56,295 nt of DNA from an uncultured Rubritalea sp. (GCA_937132085.1 CAKZNV010000019.1:1-56295); one strand, 5' to 3'; shown: positions 30,371-38,848, counted from the stretch's first letter. Numbers and translations are program-made. Notes: a model not told the origin generated them from the sequence alone.

Positions 30371-30955
30371 TTATCCGATCTTGATGAGCTCAACCTCGAA
30401 GATGAGAGCTGAGAATGGAGGGATAGCTCCTTGTGAACCTTGTTCGCCGTATGCGAGCTCTTGTGGGATGAAGAACTCATACTTAGCACCTGGCTTCATT
30501 AGCTGCAGACCTTCTACCCAACCTGGGATTACCTGAGTAACACCGAACTGTGTAGGCTCGCCACGTGGGATGCTGCTGTCGAAGACTGTGCCGTCGATGA
30601 GCTTGCCTGTGTAGTGAACTGTGACTTGGTCGCTTGCTTGAGGAGCATCACCTTCACCAGCTTCGATGACTCTGTATTGGAGTCCTGATGCTGTAGTTGT
30701 AATGCCGTCTTTAGATTTGTTTTCCGCTAGGAATGTGTCACCGGCTGCACGGAGTTCTTTAGTAGCGTCTTCTTGAACGAGTTTCGCTGCTTCAGTGAAC
30801 TGCTCTTGGTCAGGTGCTTCACCGTTGCCTTCGAATACTGCTGTGATTGCTTTGAGAATGGTGTCTTTGTTGAGGCTTCCGTCTTCTGAGATCTGGCTGC
30901 CGATTCTGAAGCCAACACCTTGGCTTACGATTTCTTTTGCTTCTTGTAAATTCAT
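30371..30955 (-). CDS. FKBP-type peptidyl-prolyl isomerase (copy 2)
   Basis: A 194-residue protein with the same plan as its neighbour: a helical N-terminal part (MNLQEAKEIVSQGVGFRIGS to about 80) and an FKBP domain with VTVHYTGKLIDGTVFDSS, GWVEGLQLMKPGAKYEFFIP and IPPFSALIFEVELIKI. The active-site Tyr, Phe-Asp and Ile-Tyr-like positions are kept. Codon use is more biased than in copy 1, suggesting stronger expression. No signal peptide is seen. Family knowledge: it assists folding by cis-trans isomerisation of prolyl bonds. Confidence 0.92.
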   Translation of the reverse strand: MNLQEAKEIVSQGVGFRIGSQISEDGSLNKDTILKAITAVFEGNGEAPDQEQFTEAAKLVQEDATKELRAAGDTFLAENKSKDGITTTASGLQYRVIEAGEGDAPQASDQVTVHYTGKLIDGTVFDSSIPRGEPTQFGVTQVIPGWVEGLQLMKPGAKYEFFIPQELAYGEQGSQGAIPPFSALIFEVELIKIG

Positions 30956-31147
30956 GTCGAGGGGAAGCTAGGGATGAATCGCAGAAAGGTCAATTATGAG
31001 TTTGTGAATTATGCGGGTGATTTTTGCTTTGACGAGTATGAAGGCGTATAAAATATATGGATTGTGGATGAAAAAATAGGAATTATGAACAAATGCTCTT
31101 ATTGAGGACGTTGTTACTATCATACCAAGATCCAATCTATACATTTT

Positions 31148-31879
31148 ATGAAAGCATCACGCACAATCACCATGGGAGTAGTCAGTTTATTCGGACTCAT
31201 CGTTTTACATCAGCAGTGCTACGCTGGCGTAAATATATTAGCTGAAGCGGATGCCGGAGGGATCGACTGGATGTCTGAGATTAAGAAGGGTGGGATGACT
31301 GGCTATGCGCTGATGATTCTTGCTGTGATCGGTGTGCTTTTCATTATTGAGCGCTCTATTAACTTACGCCGAGCTAATATTATAAGTTCACCAGAGGTGG
31401 TGAAACAGGTAGCTGCTCTAGGGCATGAACATGACTACAAAGAAATGAATGCTATTTATCAGAAGAATGCTTCTAGTTTCACAAAGGTAGCTAATTATAT
31501 GGCTGAGAATGAAGATAACGAGACTTCAGATGTGATGGTGAGTGCTGCTGACATGGCTTCTCGTGAGATAGAGAGCCATCGTAGACGTAACTATGGACTA
31601 GGTGTAGTAGCAACGCTTGCTCCTTTACTAGGTCTCTTAGGAACGATGATCGGGATGATTGAGGCATTTGCTAAATTCTCTAAACTCACCGACAGTTCGG
31701 AAGCAGCATTAGTGCTGGGAGATTCTATTGGCAAGGCGTTGATTACTACAGCGGTGGGTCTCATTATTGCGATTGCTGCGTTGTCTGCCTTCCACTTCTT
31801 TAAGGTAAAGCTGGGTGGATTCTCGGATCAGCTTGAAGCAGATCTGGATTTAGTGCAGCATAAGTGGTTCAAGAAGTAA
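31148..31879 (+). CDS. ExbB/TolQ-type proton channel
   Basis: A 243-residue MotA/TolQ/ExbB-family protein. An N-terminal hydrophobic segment (ITMGVVSLFGLIVLHQQCYA) looks like a cleavable or extra signal. TM helix 1 of the core is GMTGYALMILAVIGVLFIIE. The pore region is YGLGVVATLAPLLGLLGTMIGMIEAF with the conserved Gly-Thr. The last helix is IGKALITTAVGLIIAIAALS. The next two genes encode ExbD/TolR partners. Together they would use the proton motive force to drive an outer-membrane or cell-wall process. No TonB was seen in the window. Confidence 0.92.
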   Translation: MKASRTITMGVVSLFGLIVLHQQCYAGVNILAEADAGGIDWMSEIKKGGMTGYALMILAVIGVLFIIERSINLRRANIISSPEVVKQVAALGHEHDYKEMNAIYQKNASSFTKVANYMAENEDNETSDVMVSAADMASREIESHRRRNYGLGVVATLAPLLGLLGTMIGMIEAFAKFSKLTDSSEAALVLGDSIGKALITTAVGLIIAIAALSAFHFFKVKLGGFSDQLEADLDLVQHKWFKK

Positions 31880-31900
31880 TCACGGACAATCATAAGTATT

Positions 31901-32362
31901 ATGCGTATTCGAAAACATAGCGATGAAGATGATGTGGAAGTGTCCATGTCACCTCTAATCGACTGCGTATTCCTCCTCCTTGTGTTTTTCTTGGTCACTA
32001 CCATGATGAAGAAAAAGGAGCACATTATCCCAGTAAAGCAGCCTGACTCAAGGCTAAGCTTAGCAGTGAAATCTACCTCGGATTCAAACTATATAGGGAT
32101 TACCTCTGAGTTGAAATACATGCGTCCTATCAAGGAACGTGATAAATATGGTAGAATGATTTACACGGCAGTGCCAGATCTAGATCGTTATTTAAGTGAA
32201 CTCGTAAAAACGCATAAGGATAACCCATTGGTGATTCAGGTGCAACGAGATGTAGAATTTCAAGATGTGCTTAAAGTCTTTGATCTATGCACTATACATG
32301 GGTTTACTAATGTGAAGACATATTCAGAGGCAGATAACTTCCAGTCCATCTATAAAAAGTAA
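31901..32362 (+). CDS. ExbD/TolR-family protein (first copy)
   Basis: A 153-residue protein with an acidic cytosolic N-terminus (HSDEDDVEVSMSPLIDCVF) and one TM helix holding the conserved Asp of the ExbD/TolR family (LIDCVFLLLVFFLVTTMM). A periplasmic domain follows (VPDLDRYLSELVKTHKDNPL). It pairs with the ExbB gene 21 bases upstream and with a second ExbD gene 4 bases downstream. The Cys in the TM helix is shared by both copies. Confidence 0.9.
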   Translation: MRIRKHSDEDDVEVSMSPLIDCVFLLLVFFLVTTMMKKKEHIIPVKQPDSRLSLAVKSTSDSNYIGITSELKYMRPIKERDKYGRMIYTAVPDLDRYLSELVKTHKDNPLVIQVQRDVEFQDVLKVFDLCTIHGFTNVKTYSEADNFQSIYKK

Positions 32363-32366
32363 GTAA

Positions 32367-32789
32367 ATGAGAATCAGAAAACATAATCAGAGTGATGACG
32401 ACGTAGAGGTATCTATGTCGCCGTTGATTGACTGCGTATTTCTCCTGTTGATCTTCTTTTTAGTTACCGCTATGCTGAAGAAGCCGAACAAGGATATTAA
32501 CGTTAGTTTACCGGTGTCTAATGCGGCGATAGAGATAGACCCCACGGATGGCACTGTGATTGGTGTGGATGCTAAGGGGAGATTTTATTTTGATGGAGTG
32601 GAGGTCACACGCATGGAAATGAGATCTCAGTTACACCAGATTTCACAGATAGACCCAAGTCAGAGTATTCGTCTAGATGGCGATGAGAAAGCTAAGTTTA
32701 TCGACATCGCAGAAGTATTAGACCTGTGCAATTTTTATCAAATTAACAATGTAGGAGTGAGAACATACGATGAAAGCTACAACCGATAA
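32367..32789 (+). CDS. ExbD/TolR-family protein (second copy)
   Basis: A 140-residue paralogue of the preceding protein, with nearly the same first 40 residues (DDDVEVSMSPLIDCVFLLLI) but a divergent periplasmic part (FYFDGVEVTRMEMRSQL, QSIRLDGDEKAKFIDIAEVL). Two different ExbD proteins with one ExbB suggest a mixed dimer in the channel. Its end overlaps the next gene by 20 bases, so translation is probably coupled. Confidence 0.9.
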   Translation: MRIRKHNQSDDDVEVSMSPLIDCVFLLLIFFLVTAMLKKPNKDINVSLPVSNAAIEIDPTDGTVIGVDAKGRFYFDGVEVTRMEMRSQLHQISQIDPSQSIRLDGDEKAKFIDIAEVLDLCNFYQINNVGVRTYDESYNR

Positions 32790-33831
32790 TATAGATCCCA
32801 TCCAAGTAAGGATGCTCAAGGGACGCAGAATAGCGAGAATGTTTACCATTTCCACTGTCGCTGTAGTAGGTCTCACCGCTATGGTTTATCCTGACATATT
32901 CCGTTCAGAGTTACAGGCTCCTACTGCTGAAGAGAGGGAGAAGGCAAAGCAAGAGCGTAAGAAAAACTCGATCAAAAAGAAAAAAGTCGAGCGCCTGACT
33001 AAAGAAGATGTGCGCAAGCTGGCTAAGCTACGATCAGCGAAGACTAAGGCGAAGCTACAAGCGATACTACGTAAAATTGAGCAACGTATTATCATAGCAG
33101 AGACTGCTGAGCGCAAGATTACAGAGGTCTTCAGAGAAGATCCTAGACTGATGCAAGCACTCAATCAGCTCATTCCTGAGCTACATAGAAAAGCGACTTC
33201 TTCGTTAGCTATCTATCAAAATGCGCTAGACCGTAAGTCACCTGAGTATGGAGCAAGATCTAAGCAGGCTAGAGCTATAAATAGTAAGCTCTGGGAGATA
33301 TCGAGGCATTATAGGTCAGGGTCTTTAGAAAAGGTAAAGAGTTCTGCAGAGGCGCTAATTAAAACAATTGAGGGGCTCAGTGACGATAGTAACATTCCTA
33401 CTACTGTCAGTAGAAAGCTCAAGGGAATCATTCAGAATATCAAGGCGATACAAACGAATGATAAAGACTTGGCGGTGCGAGGCTATGCCGAGCCAGAAGA
33501 CCACCCACTTAATCGCTCAGAAAGAAGTCAGTTTGATGATACAATCGCACCAATGAGTATTGCTCAGTTACATGAGCTATCCCAGCTAATGTCTGAACAC
33601 TACAGTAATTTGGCCGCAGATGTGGAGGCTGCTAAATTAGCTGAGGCAGAGAAAATCACACTTCCTGAGGCGATAGAAAAAATGTCTCATGATCCTTTCG
33701 ATAAAGATGATTTACAGGAGGAACTTAATCAAGAGACTCCCTCTGACACTGATGAACTAGCAGAACTCACAGATGCTCTCAATGAAGCTGAGCGTAGCGC
33801 TGAACGAGCACTTCGAGAGGCTGATGGATGA
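32770..33831 (+). CDS. N-terminal part of an ExbBD-linked TM/coiled-coil protein (ends at the first in-frame TGA)
   Basis: A 353-residue reading with a TM helix near residues 21-40 (RMFTISTVAVVGLTAMVYPD) and a long Lys/Glu-rich helical region (EREKAKQERKKNSIKKKKVE and on). The C-terminal segment is acidic (LNEAERSAERALREADG) and stops at TGA 33829-33831. The open frame of the next gene lies in the same phase, and the Gly/Pro/Ser-rich linker between them is broken only by four TGA codons (33829, 33847, 33862, 33898). Homologues may well be a single protein of about 640 aa; this is inferred. Function is unknown, but position suggests the effector of the ExbB/ExbD channel. Confidence 0.7.
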   Translation: MKATTDNIDPIQVRMLKGRRIARMFTISTVAVVGLTAMVYPDIFRSELQAPTAEEREKAKQERKKNSIKKKKVERLTKEDVRKLAKLRSAKTKAKLQAILRKIEQRIIIAETAERKITEVFREDPRLMQALNQLIPELHRKATSSLAIYQNALDRKSPEYGARSKQARAINSKLWEISRHYRSGSLEKVKSSAEALIKTIEGLSDDSNIPTTVSRKLKGIIQNIKAIQTNDKDLAVRGYAEPEDHPLNRSERSQFDDTIAPMSIAQLHELSQLMSEHYSNLAADVEAAKLAEAEKITLPEAIEKMSHDPFDKDDLQEELNQETPSDTDELAELTDALNEAERSAERALREADG

Positions 33832-34023
33832 GGCGCTGGAGCTGGATGACAATCCAACACCTGACAATCAGGTGAAAAGCCGCCAGGTTCTGGTGGCTGA
33901 CAAGCAGTAAAAAAACCGCCAGGTTCTGACGGTGAAAAAGAAGGTGACGGCCCATTTGGTGCCGGAGGAGGTGATGGCTCAGAGAATTCAGCAAAATCTG
34001 GTCCTAAAACATCTAGAGGTCAA
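33832..34023 (+). other. TGA-interrupted Gly/Pro/Ser-rich linker
   Basis: Read in the phase of both flanking frames, this stretch gives short peptides such as QSGEKPPGSGG and KKPPGSDGEKEGDGPFGAG separated by TGA codons at 33847, 33862 and 33898, with one more at 33829. A 36-base in-phase partial duplication repeats CCGCCAGGTTCTG at 33880 and 33916. Another frame is open from about 33782 to a TAA at 33908. It may be a split gene, an indel artefact, or recoding. Confidence 0.6.
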
Positions 34024-34701
34024 ATGTCTGATGAAGAGGTTCTGAAGTCACTAGCATTTCAGAGTGGACTTGGGGCATCTCAAGATCGGTCTCAGGTGGT
34101 AAAGATCAATAAAGAAGATGTGCTACCTAATGCAATGCCTGGTCGCCGATTCAGTGCGAACAGTAGCAGAAAGGGTTACCTTTATATTGATACTTGGCAT
34201 ATCATTGGACCTTGGGACGCTGAGGCTAGTGATAACGGGGTAATTAACTTCACAAAAATTTACCCACTAGAGCGTAGAATGGATCTAGACGCCAGATACA
34301 CTACCGGAAAGACTAAGCGACAATTTAGTGATGAACGTGAATACCAAGGAGAAGACACCCTAACAGGTAAACTCTCGTGGAAGTTCTATCAGAGTCCTAC
34401 TGTGGAAGTCCGCATACCTAGAGGACAGCTAGCAAATGATGCACTCTACTTTGCATATACTGAAGTGTTTTTTGAAGAAGCTACAACCTTGGATGTTGCC
34501 ATCGCCTCTGATGATGCCGCACGTATTAGAGTGAATGGTAAAGTCGTCTTCGAGGATAACCTGTTGTCTAAATACGAGATCGGTGAACAAGTTCGACGAG
34601 TCCATTTTAAGAAAGGTATCAACAAGATCTTAGTGAGATTAGTAAATGGCACAGGACCATGTAGGTTTTCACTATTACTCACTCCTGAGATCAAAAAATA
34701 A
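34024..34701 (+). CDS. C-terminal part of the ExbBD-linked protein, jelly-roll-like
   Basis: A 225-residue reading from ATG 34024 (preceded by AGAGG), in phase with the frame upstream. It contains GYLYIDTWHIIGPWDAEAS, LANDALYFAYTEVFFEEA and a C-terminal block LDVAIASDDAARIRVNGKVV with GINKILVRLVNGTGPCRF. This resembles PA14-like or carbohydrate-binding jelly-roll domains in which polar loops bind sugars. No signal peptide of its own is present, so it would need the TM segment of the upstream reading to reach the periplasm. This favours one gene over two. A terminator follows. Confidence 0.7.
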   Translation: MSDEEVLKSLAFQSGLGASQDRSQVVKINKEDVLPNAMPGRRFSANSSRKGYLYIDTWHIIGPWDAEASDNGVINFTKIYPLERRMDLDARYTTGKTKRQFSDEREYQGEDTLTGKLSWKFYQSPTVEVRIPRGQLANDALYFAYTEVFFEEATTLDVAIASDDAARIRVNGKVVFEDNLLSKYEIGEQVRRVHFKKGINKILVRLVNGTGPCRFSLLLTPEIKK

Positions 34702-34709
34702 GAGAACTA

Positions 34710-34733
34710 GGGCTTATGGAAGTAAGCCTTTTT
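34710..34733 (+). terminator. Rho-independent terminator after the ExbBD cluster
   Basis: GGCTTA and TAAGCC pair around TGGAAG, followed by five or more T residues. It lies 8 bases after the stop at 34701. Confidence 0.85.
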
Positions 34734-34970
34734 CTTTTTGACTTGTAGCTCTTGATAGAGGTTGTTTTTAAGTGCTTATTAAGGGGGGCATTAATCCGAT
34801 CTGTTAGGTGTCTTTATGTGTTTTCAAGCGGTAAACTCAGGTCTAAATAATGAGTGAGCAGGAAAGTGGTATACTCAATAAAGAAATGTCAATAATGGCG
34901 TATCTCAATCTTGCAAAGGTGAGACTTTTCTATTTTACTAACATCATCAGACAGGAAAAATCTAATTAAC

Positions 34971-36200
34971 ATGGCACTCATCGTTCAAAAATATGGTGGC
35001 ACATCGGTAGGATCACTCGATCGTATCCGCAATGTGGCTAACCGCATCAAAGCTCTTCGTGATGAAGGGAATCAAGTAGTAGCAGTGGTCTCAGCAATGG
35101 GCGGTGTGACTGATAAACTCATCGGTATGGCAACGGAGCTTACTAGTAGTCCTGCGGAACGTGAAATGGATGTGCTTCTCTCTACAGGTGAGCAGCAGTC
35201 GATAGCACTCGTAGTGATGGCGCTGCATGAGCTAGGTATTGATGCCGTATCCGTGACTGGCAGACAAGCTGGAATCAGAACGACTGGCTCACACACTCGT
35301 GGGCGTATCAACTCGATAGATCCTGATCTGATGAATGGTTATCTTAAGGATGGTAAAGTCATCATCTGCGCAGGATTCCAAGGTCTCAGAGAGGATGGGA
35401 TGATTCATACGCTCGGTAGAGGTGGATCAGATCTATCAGCGATAGCAGTAGCATCGGCTCTGAAGGCAGATGTTTGTCAGATACTTACTGATGTGGATGG
35501 CGTTTATACTAGCGATCCAAGAGTGGTGAAAGATGCTCGTAAGCTGCCAGAGATTTCCTATGATGAGATGCTAGAAATGGCATCGACTGGCACTAAGGTG
35601 ATGCAGTCACGCTCAGTAGAATTTGCAAAAAAATATGGAGTCGTCTTCGAGGTTCGCTCCAGCCTCAATAATAATCCCGGAACAATAGTCACAGAAGAAC
35701 ACGATCAAATGGAAGCAGTAGTAATCAGAGGAGTATCGATAGAACGCTCCCAAGCACGAGTCACTATCACAGGAATCCCAGATGAGCCAGGTATGTCAGC
35801 GACTATCCTTTGCTGTCTTGCAGAGGCGGAAATTAACATCGATATGATTGTTTCTAACATCGCTTACGATGGACTAGCCAGGCATTCATTCACGATGCAC
35901 AGTAATGATCTAGGTAGAGCGCAGGCAGCGCTTAAGCCAGTTCTAGCTACTCTTGGTGGTAATTCAGAGGTTCTCACAGAAGCTGGGATTGCTAAGCTAT
36001 CATGTGTGGGCATTGGTATGCGTTCTCACTCAGGTGTGGCAGCACAGATGTTCAAGGCTTTAGGTGAAGCTGGTGTTAACATCGGTATGATCACTACTTC
36101 AGAAATCAAGATTTCTGTGACAGTGGAGGAGCATCAGATCGAAGACGCGGCAAGAGTCGTGCACACAGCGTTTGAGCTAGACAAAGCGCCTGTGGTATAG
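34971..36200 (+). CDS. lysC: Aspartate kinase
   Basis: It phosphorylates aspartate as the first step to lysine, threonine and methionine. A 409-residue protein. The nucleotide-binding start is VQKYGGTSVGSLDRIRNVA, the catalytic region is TLGRGGSDLSAIAVASALKA, and two ACT domains (about 265-330 and 345-405) contain GIPDEPGMSATIL and CVGIGMRSHSGVAAQMFKAL, the usual lysine/threonine-binding site for feedback inhibition. The monofunctional length excludes a homoserine dehydrogenase fusion. A Shine-Dalgarno AGGAAA lies upstream. I saw no clear lysine riboswitch in the 230-base leader. A terminator follows. Confidence 0.95.
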   Translation: MALIVQKYGGTSVGSLDRIRNVANRIKALRDEGNQVVAVVSAMGGVTDKLIGMATELTSSPAEREMDVLLSTGEQQSIALVVMALHELGIDAVSVTGRQAGIRTTGSHTRGRINSIDPDLMNGYLKDGKVIICAGFQGLREDGMIHTLGRGGSDLSAIAVASALKADVCQILTDVDGVYTSDPRVVKDARKLPEISYDEMLEMASTGTKVMQSRSVEFAKKYGVVFEVRSSLNNNPGTIVTEEHDQMEAVVIRGVSIERSQARVTITGIPDEPGMSATILCCLAEAEINIDMIVSNIAYDGLARHSFTMHSNDLGRAQAALKPVLATLGGNSEVLTEAGIAKLSCVGIGMRSHSGVAAQMFKALGEAGVNIGMITTSEIKISVTVEEHQIEDAARVVHTAFELDKAPVV

Positions 36201-36224
36201 GTTTACAGACAATATTTAAAACAG

Positions 36225-36264
36225 ATAAGCTCATCCTATTTTATGTAGGGTGAGCTTATTTTTT
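36225..36264 (+). terminator. Terminator after aspartokinase gene, probably bidirectional
   Basis: ATAAGCTCATCCTA and TAGGGTGAGCTTAT pair with one mismatch region, followed by a T run on plus. The mirror A run on the other side would serve the convergent small gene, whose stop codon lies within the second arm. Confidence 0.85.
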
Positions 36265-36582
36265 CTTAAAGATTTGGTAGATGTTTTTAGGAAATATCAG
36301 GAGGATCAGTGCGATAGTTGCAAAAAGAAGGCTTGGGATAATCAGTGAGTATGATGGGATGATGTAGTAAGAGTCGTAAAGGTGTAGATTATCTGATGAT
36401 TCTTGGGGGAAAAGAGATTCTATTTCCGTATAGAGATTATTGACTTCATAGATGGCAAATCCCCATAGAGCGATTATTGCGCAGATGAGTAGGGTTCCAG
36501 TGAGGCGGATTCGTTTGATTGCTTTTGGATTGTGTGGGGTATGCATGAAGTTGGTTTTTGGTGTTATGATATTGTTATGCAT
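36256..36582 (-). CDS. Small two-helix membrane protein
   Basis: A 108-residue protein of unknown function. Helix 1 is LTGTLLICAIIALWGFAIYE and helix 2 is IIPSLLFATIALILLIFP, joined by an acidic loop (TEIESLFPQESSDNLHLYDS). The tail is basic (QIFKKK). The start is uncertain: ATG 36582 or ATG 36546 (MHTPHNPKAIKRIRL). The structured repeat copy 5 abuts the longer start. Its stop falls within the terminator region shared with lysC. Confidence 0.55.
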   Translation of the reverse strand: MHNNIITPKTNFMHTPHNPKAIKRIRLTGTLLICAIIALWGFAIYEVNNLYTEIESLFPQESSDNLHLYDSYYIIPSYSLIIPSLLFATIALILLIFPKNIYQIFKKK

Positions 36583-36585
36583 TCG

Positions 36586-36704
36586 ATGACAATTACAGGA
36601 TAAAGTTCACCTTCAGAGAACGCTGGGGTTGGTGGGGGGGGACATAGGGATGCGTCGCTTTGCTCCTTTCCCGTATGCTGGTATAAATTTGGCCTTCAGC
36701 CAAA
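36586..36704 (+). repeat. Structured intergenic repeat, family A, copy 5
   Basis: It starts with GACAATTACAGGATAAAG, shared with copy 2. Stem 1 is GTTC 36605-36608 with GAAC 36618-36621. Stem 2 is CATAGGG 36643-36649 with CCC-g-TATG 36670-36677. Stem 3 is TTTGGC 36688-36693 with GCCAAA 36699-36704. The element is followed at once by heptamer repeats. Confidence 0.85.
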
Positions 36705-36730
36705 TGGGAAATGGGAAATGGGAAATGGGG
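36702..36730. repeat. Four tandem heptamers AAATGGG
   Basis: Exact (AAATGGG)x4 plus one G, growing out of the last stem of structured repeat copy 5: the first AAA is part of the stem arm GCCAAA. The same relation of stem end to heptamer array is seen at 6642-6669. Confidence 0.9.
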
Positions 36731-36773
36731 TTTTTGTCTATTGGTTTGGTGTTTTGTGTTTGTTTCTGGGCAC

Positions 36774-36821
36774 AAAAAAGCCGCAGAGCTTAGACCTTTT
36801 GATCTTTGCTTTGCGGCTTTT
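36774..36821 (-). terminator. Rho-independent terminator after aspS
   Basis: On the minus strand, AAAAGCCGCA pairs with TGCGGCTTTTTT around a longer loop that can itself fold (AGATCAAAAGGTCT). The T run follows. It lies 46 bases past the aspS stop. Confidence 0.85.
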
Positions 36822-36867
36822 GGTTTAGAGTGTCTCAGTTACGAGTCGCTCTTCTCTTGTAAGATTA

Positions 36868-38682
36868 TTAGGCTGTTGGTGCTGCTTCTGCTGGCTTGTC
36901 CTGCTTCTTAGTGCTCTTGATGTAGAGTTCTCTGAGTTGCTTGAAGTCTACTGCTGCAGGTGATGCTGACATGAGGTCTGATCCACGGTTGTTCTTAGGG
37001 AAGGCGATGACTTCACGGATGGAGTCAGTTCCACAGACTAGCATAGCGATGCGGTCGAGTCCGAGAGCGAGTCCGCCGTGTGGTGGTGCTCCGAAGCTGA
37101 ATGCATCAAGGATGTGTCCGAACATTGTTCTCTTTTCTTCCTCTGTGACACCGAGTGCGGTGAACATTGAGTCTTGGAGGTCTGCTTCGTGGATTCGGAT
37201 AGAGCCGCCACCTAGTTCGTAGCCGTTGAGGACTACGTCGTAAGCTTGTGCTCTGAGTCCAGCGTAGTCGCCAGCTTTTAGCTTAGCTTCGTCTTCTGGG
37301 ATAGGACGAGTGAATGGGTGGTGCACTGCATGCCAGCGTTGATCTTCATCGTTGTAAGCGAGGAGTGGGAATTCTGTTACCCAGAGGAAATTTAGCTCTG
37401 TGTTGCCTTCGAGAAGGTTTTGGTATTCAGCACATCTGATACGGACTCTGCCGAGCACATCACAGACTGTGTCCCAGTCACCAGCTCCGAAGAGGATGAG
37501 GTCACCTTCTTCGATATTCATGGTTTCCTTCATTGCTGCGAGTTCTGTTTCGCTGAGGAACTTAGTGATCGGTGAACGCCAGTCTTTAGGCTCAGGTCCA
37601 CGTGCTTGGATGTAAGCGAGGCCTCTAGCTCCAGCTTCGATCGCTAGTTTTGTGAGTTTATCAATCTGTCCTGTAGAAGCACCTGCGAAGCCTTTAGCGT
37701 TGATTGCTTTGATACAACCACCAGCTTTGAGTGCTCCTGAGAATACTTTGAACTCAGACTTAGCGAATACTTCACCGAGGTCAGTGAGGTGGAGGCCGTA
37801 TCTGCGATCTGGCTTGTCTGTTCCGTAGGTGTTGAGAGCTTCGTTGTAAGTGATGCGGTCGAAGCTAGCTGGAGCTTCTGCGCTGATTGACTCTTTAAAG
37901 ACTCTGCCGAGAAGGTTCTCAACGAGGCCGATGATGTCGTTCTCATCTACGAATGATGCTTCGATATCGATCTGTGTGAATTCCGGCTGACGGTCAGCAC
38001 GAAGGTCTTCATCACGGAAACAACGAGCGATTTGGAAATACTTTTCAATTCCTCCGCACATGAGCAGCTGCTTGTATTGCTGAGGTGCTTGAGGAAGGGC
38101 GTAAAAATTACCCGGGTGCATGCGTGATGGCACTAGGAAGTCACGAGCTCCTTCAGGAGTTGACTTAGAAAGGATAGGCGTCTCGATTTCGAGGAAACCA
38201 TTTTCGTCGAGCACGTCACGAGTCGTCTTGGTGATGCGGTGACGTAGCTTCATGTTGCGAGCCATTTGCGGGCGACGCAGGTCGAGGAAACGATACTTGA
38301 GACGGAGGTCTTCGTTGTTGATGTCTTTATCAAGCTGGAATGGAAGAACGTCAGATTTGTTGACGATGGTCAATTCTGTGACTGCTACTTCGATAGATCC
38401 AGTTGCGATTTCAGCGTTGACTGTTGATTTTCCTTCTACTTCAGGGCGCTCTTCAACGAGGCCTGTGATCTGGATTACGTCTTCGTTACGGAGAGTCTTC
38501 GCTAGTTCAGCTGCGACTTCATTTCCTTCTGGGCGGAATACGCACTGAGTGACGCCTTCACGGTCACGGAGGTCGATGAATGCAACGCCACCGTGGTCAC
38601 GATTAGAATTCACCCAGCCAATAAGGGTGACGGTTTTGCCGATGTCGGAGTGGTGTAGTTCGTTGCAATGATGTGTTCTCAT
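36868..38682 (-). CDS. aspS: Aspartate--tRNA ligase
   Basis: A 604-residue bacterial-type AspRS, class II. The OB-fold anticodon domain is at 1-110 (GWVNSNRDHGGVAFIDLRDR). Motif 1 lies around IETPILSKSTPEGARDFLVP, motif 2 at QIARCFRDEDLRADRQPEFTQ, the GAD insertion domain at about 300-410, and motif 3 at GLALGLDRIAMLV. The initial MRTHHCNELHHSDIGKTVTL is typical. Whether it is discriminating or also makes Asp-tRNA(Asn) cannot be settled by eye; no gatCAB or asnS lies here. Codon bias is strong. It is a single gene with its own terminator. Confidence 0.97.
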   Translation of the reverse strand: MRTHHCNELHHSDIGKTVTLIGWVNSNRDHGGVAFIDLRDREGVTQCVFRPEGNEVAAELAKTLRNEDVIQITGLVEERPEVEGKSTVNAEIATGSIEVAVTELTIVNKSDVLPFQLDKDINNEDLRLKYRFLDLRRPQMARNMKLRHRITKTTRDVLDENGFLEIETPILSKSTPEGARDFLVPSRMHPGNFYALPQAPQQYKQLLMCGGIEKYFQIARCFRDEDLRADRQPEFTQIDIEASFVDENDIIGLVENLLGRVFKESISAEAPASFDRITYNEALNTYGTDKPDRRYGLHLTDLGEVFAKSEFKVFSGALKAGGCIKAINAKGFAGASTGQIDKLTKLAIEAGARGLAYIQARGPEPKDWRSPITKFLSETELAAMKETMNIEEGDLILFGAGDWDTVCDVLGRVRIRCAEYQNLLEGNTELNFLWVTEFPLLAYNDEDQRWHAVHHPFTRPIPEDEAKLKAGDYAGLRAQAYDVVLNGYELGGGSIRIHEADLQDSMFTALGVTEEEKRTMFGHILDAFSFGAPPHGGLALGLDRIAMLVCGTDSIREVIAFPKNNRGSDLMSASPAAVDFKQLRELYIKSTKKQDKPAEAAPTA

Positions 38683-38806
38683 GATAGTTGTTTTGGCTTA
38701 TCTTAAATTAGCGCACGAGTGTGCGGAGGTGGTGTGTCCTAGAAAATAGGGTAAATGTCGAGTCTAAGGTTGAATAAATGATGACATGGGGGCTGCGCCA
38801 TTTGAA

Positions 38807-38838
38807 ATTTGTGATTTGTGATTTGAAATTGAGTGTTT
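38807..38838. repeat. Dispersed AT-rich repeat D, copy 2
   Basis: GAAATTTGTGATTTGTGATT followed by TGAAATTGAG; the same short units as in copies at 15791-15830 and 40960-40992. It lies just before the stop codon of the 89-residue gene and is followed by GCTGCG in this copy and in copy 1. Confidence 0.5.
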
Positions 38839-38848
38839 GCTGCGCAAT

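Noticed and set aside
32770-34701. Use of TGA as a sense codon throughout the genome
   Set aside because: Several clear genes here end in TGA at the expected place, so a genome-wide code change is not supported.
34734-34970. A possible lysine riboswitch before the aspartokinase gene
   Set aside because: The leader lacks recognisable core blocks of the lysine aptamer; no conserved pairing was found by eye.
36593-36775. A 60-codon open frame on the minus strand
   Set aside because: It overlaps structured repeat copy 5 and the heptamers and resembles the peptide read-through of the other copies.
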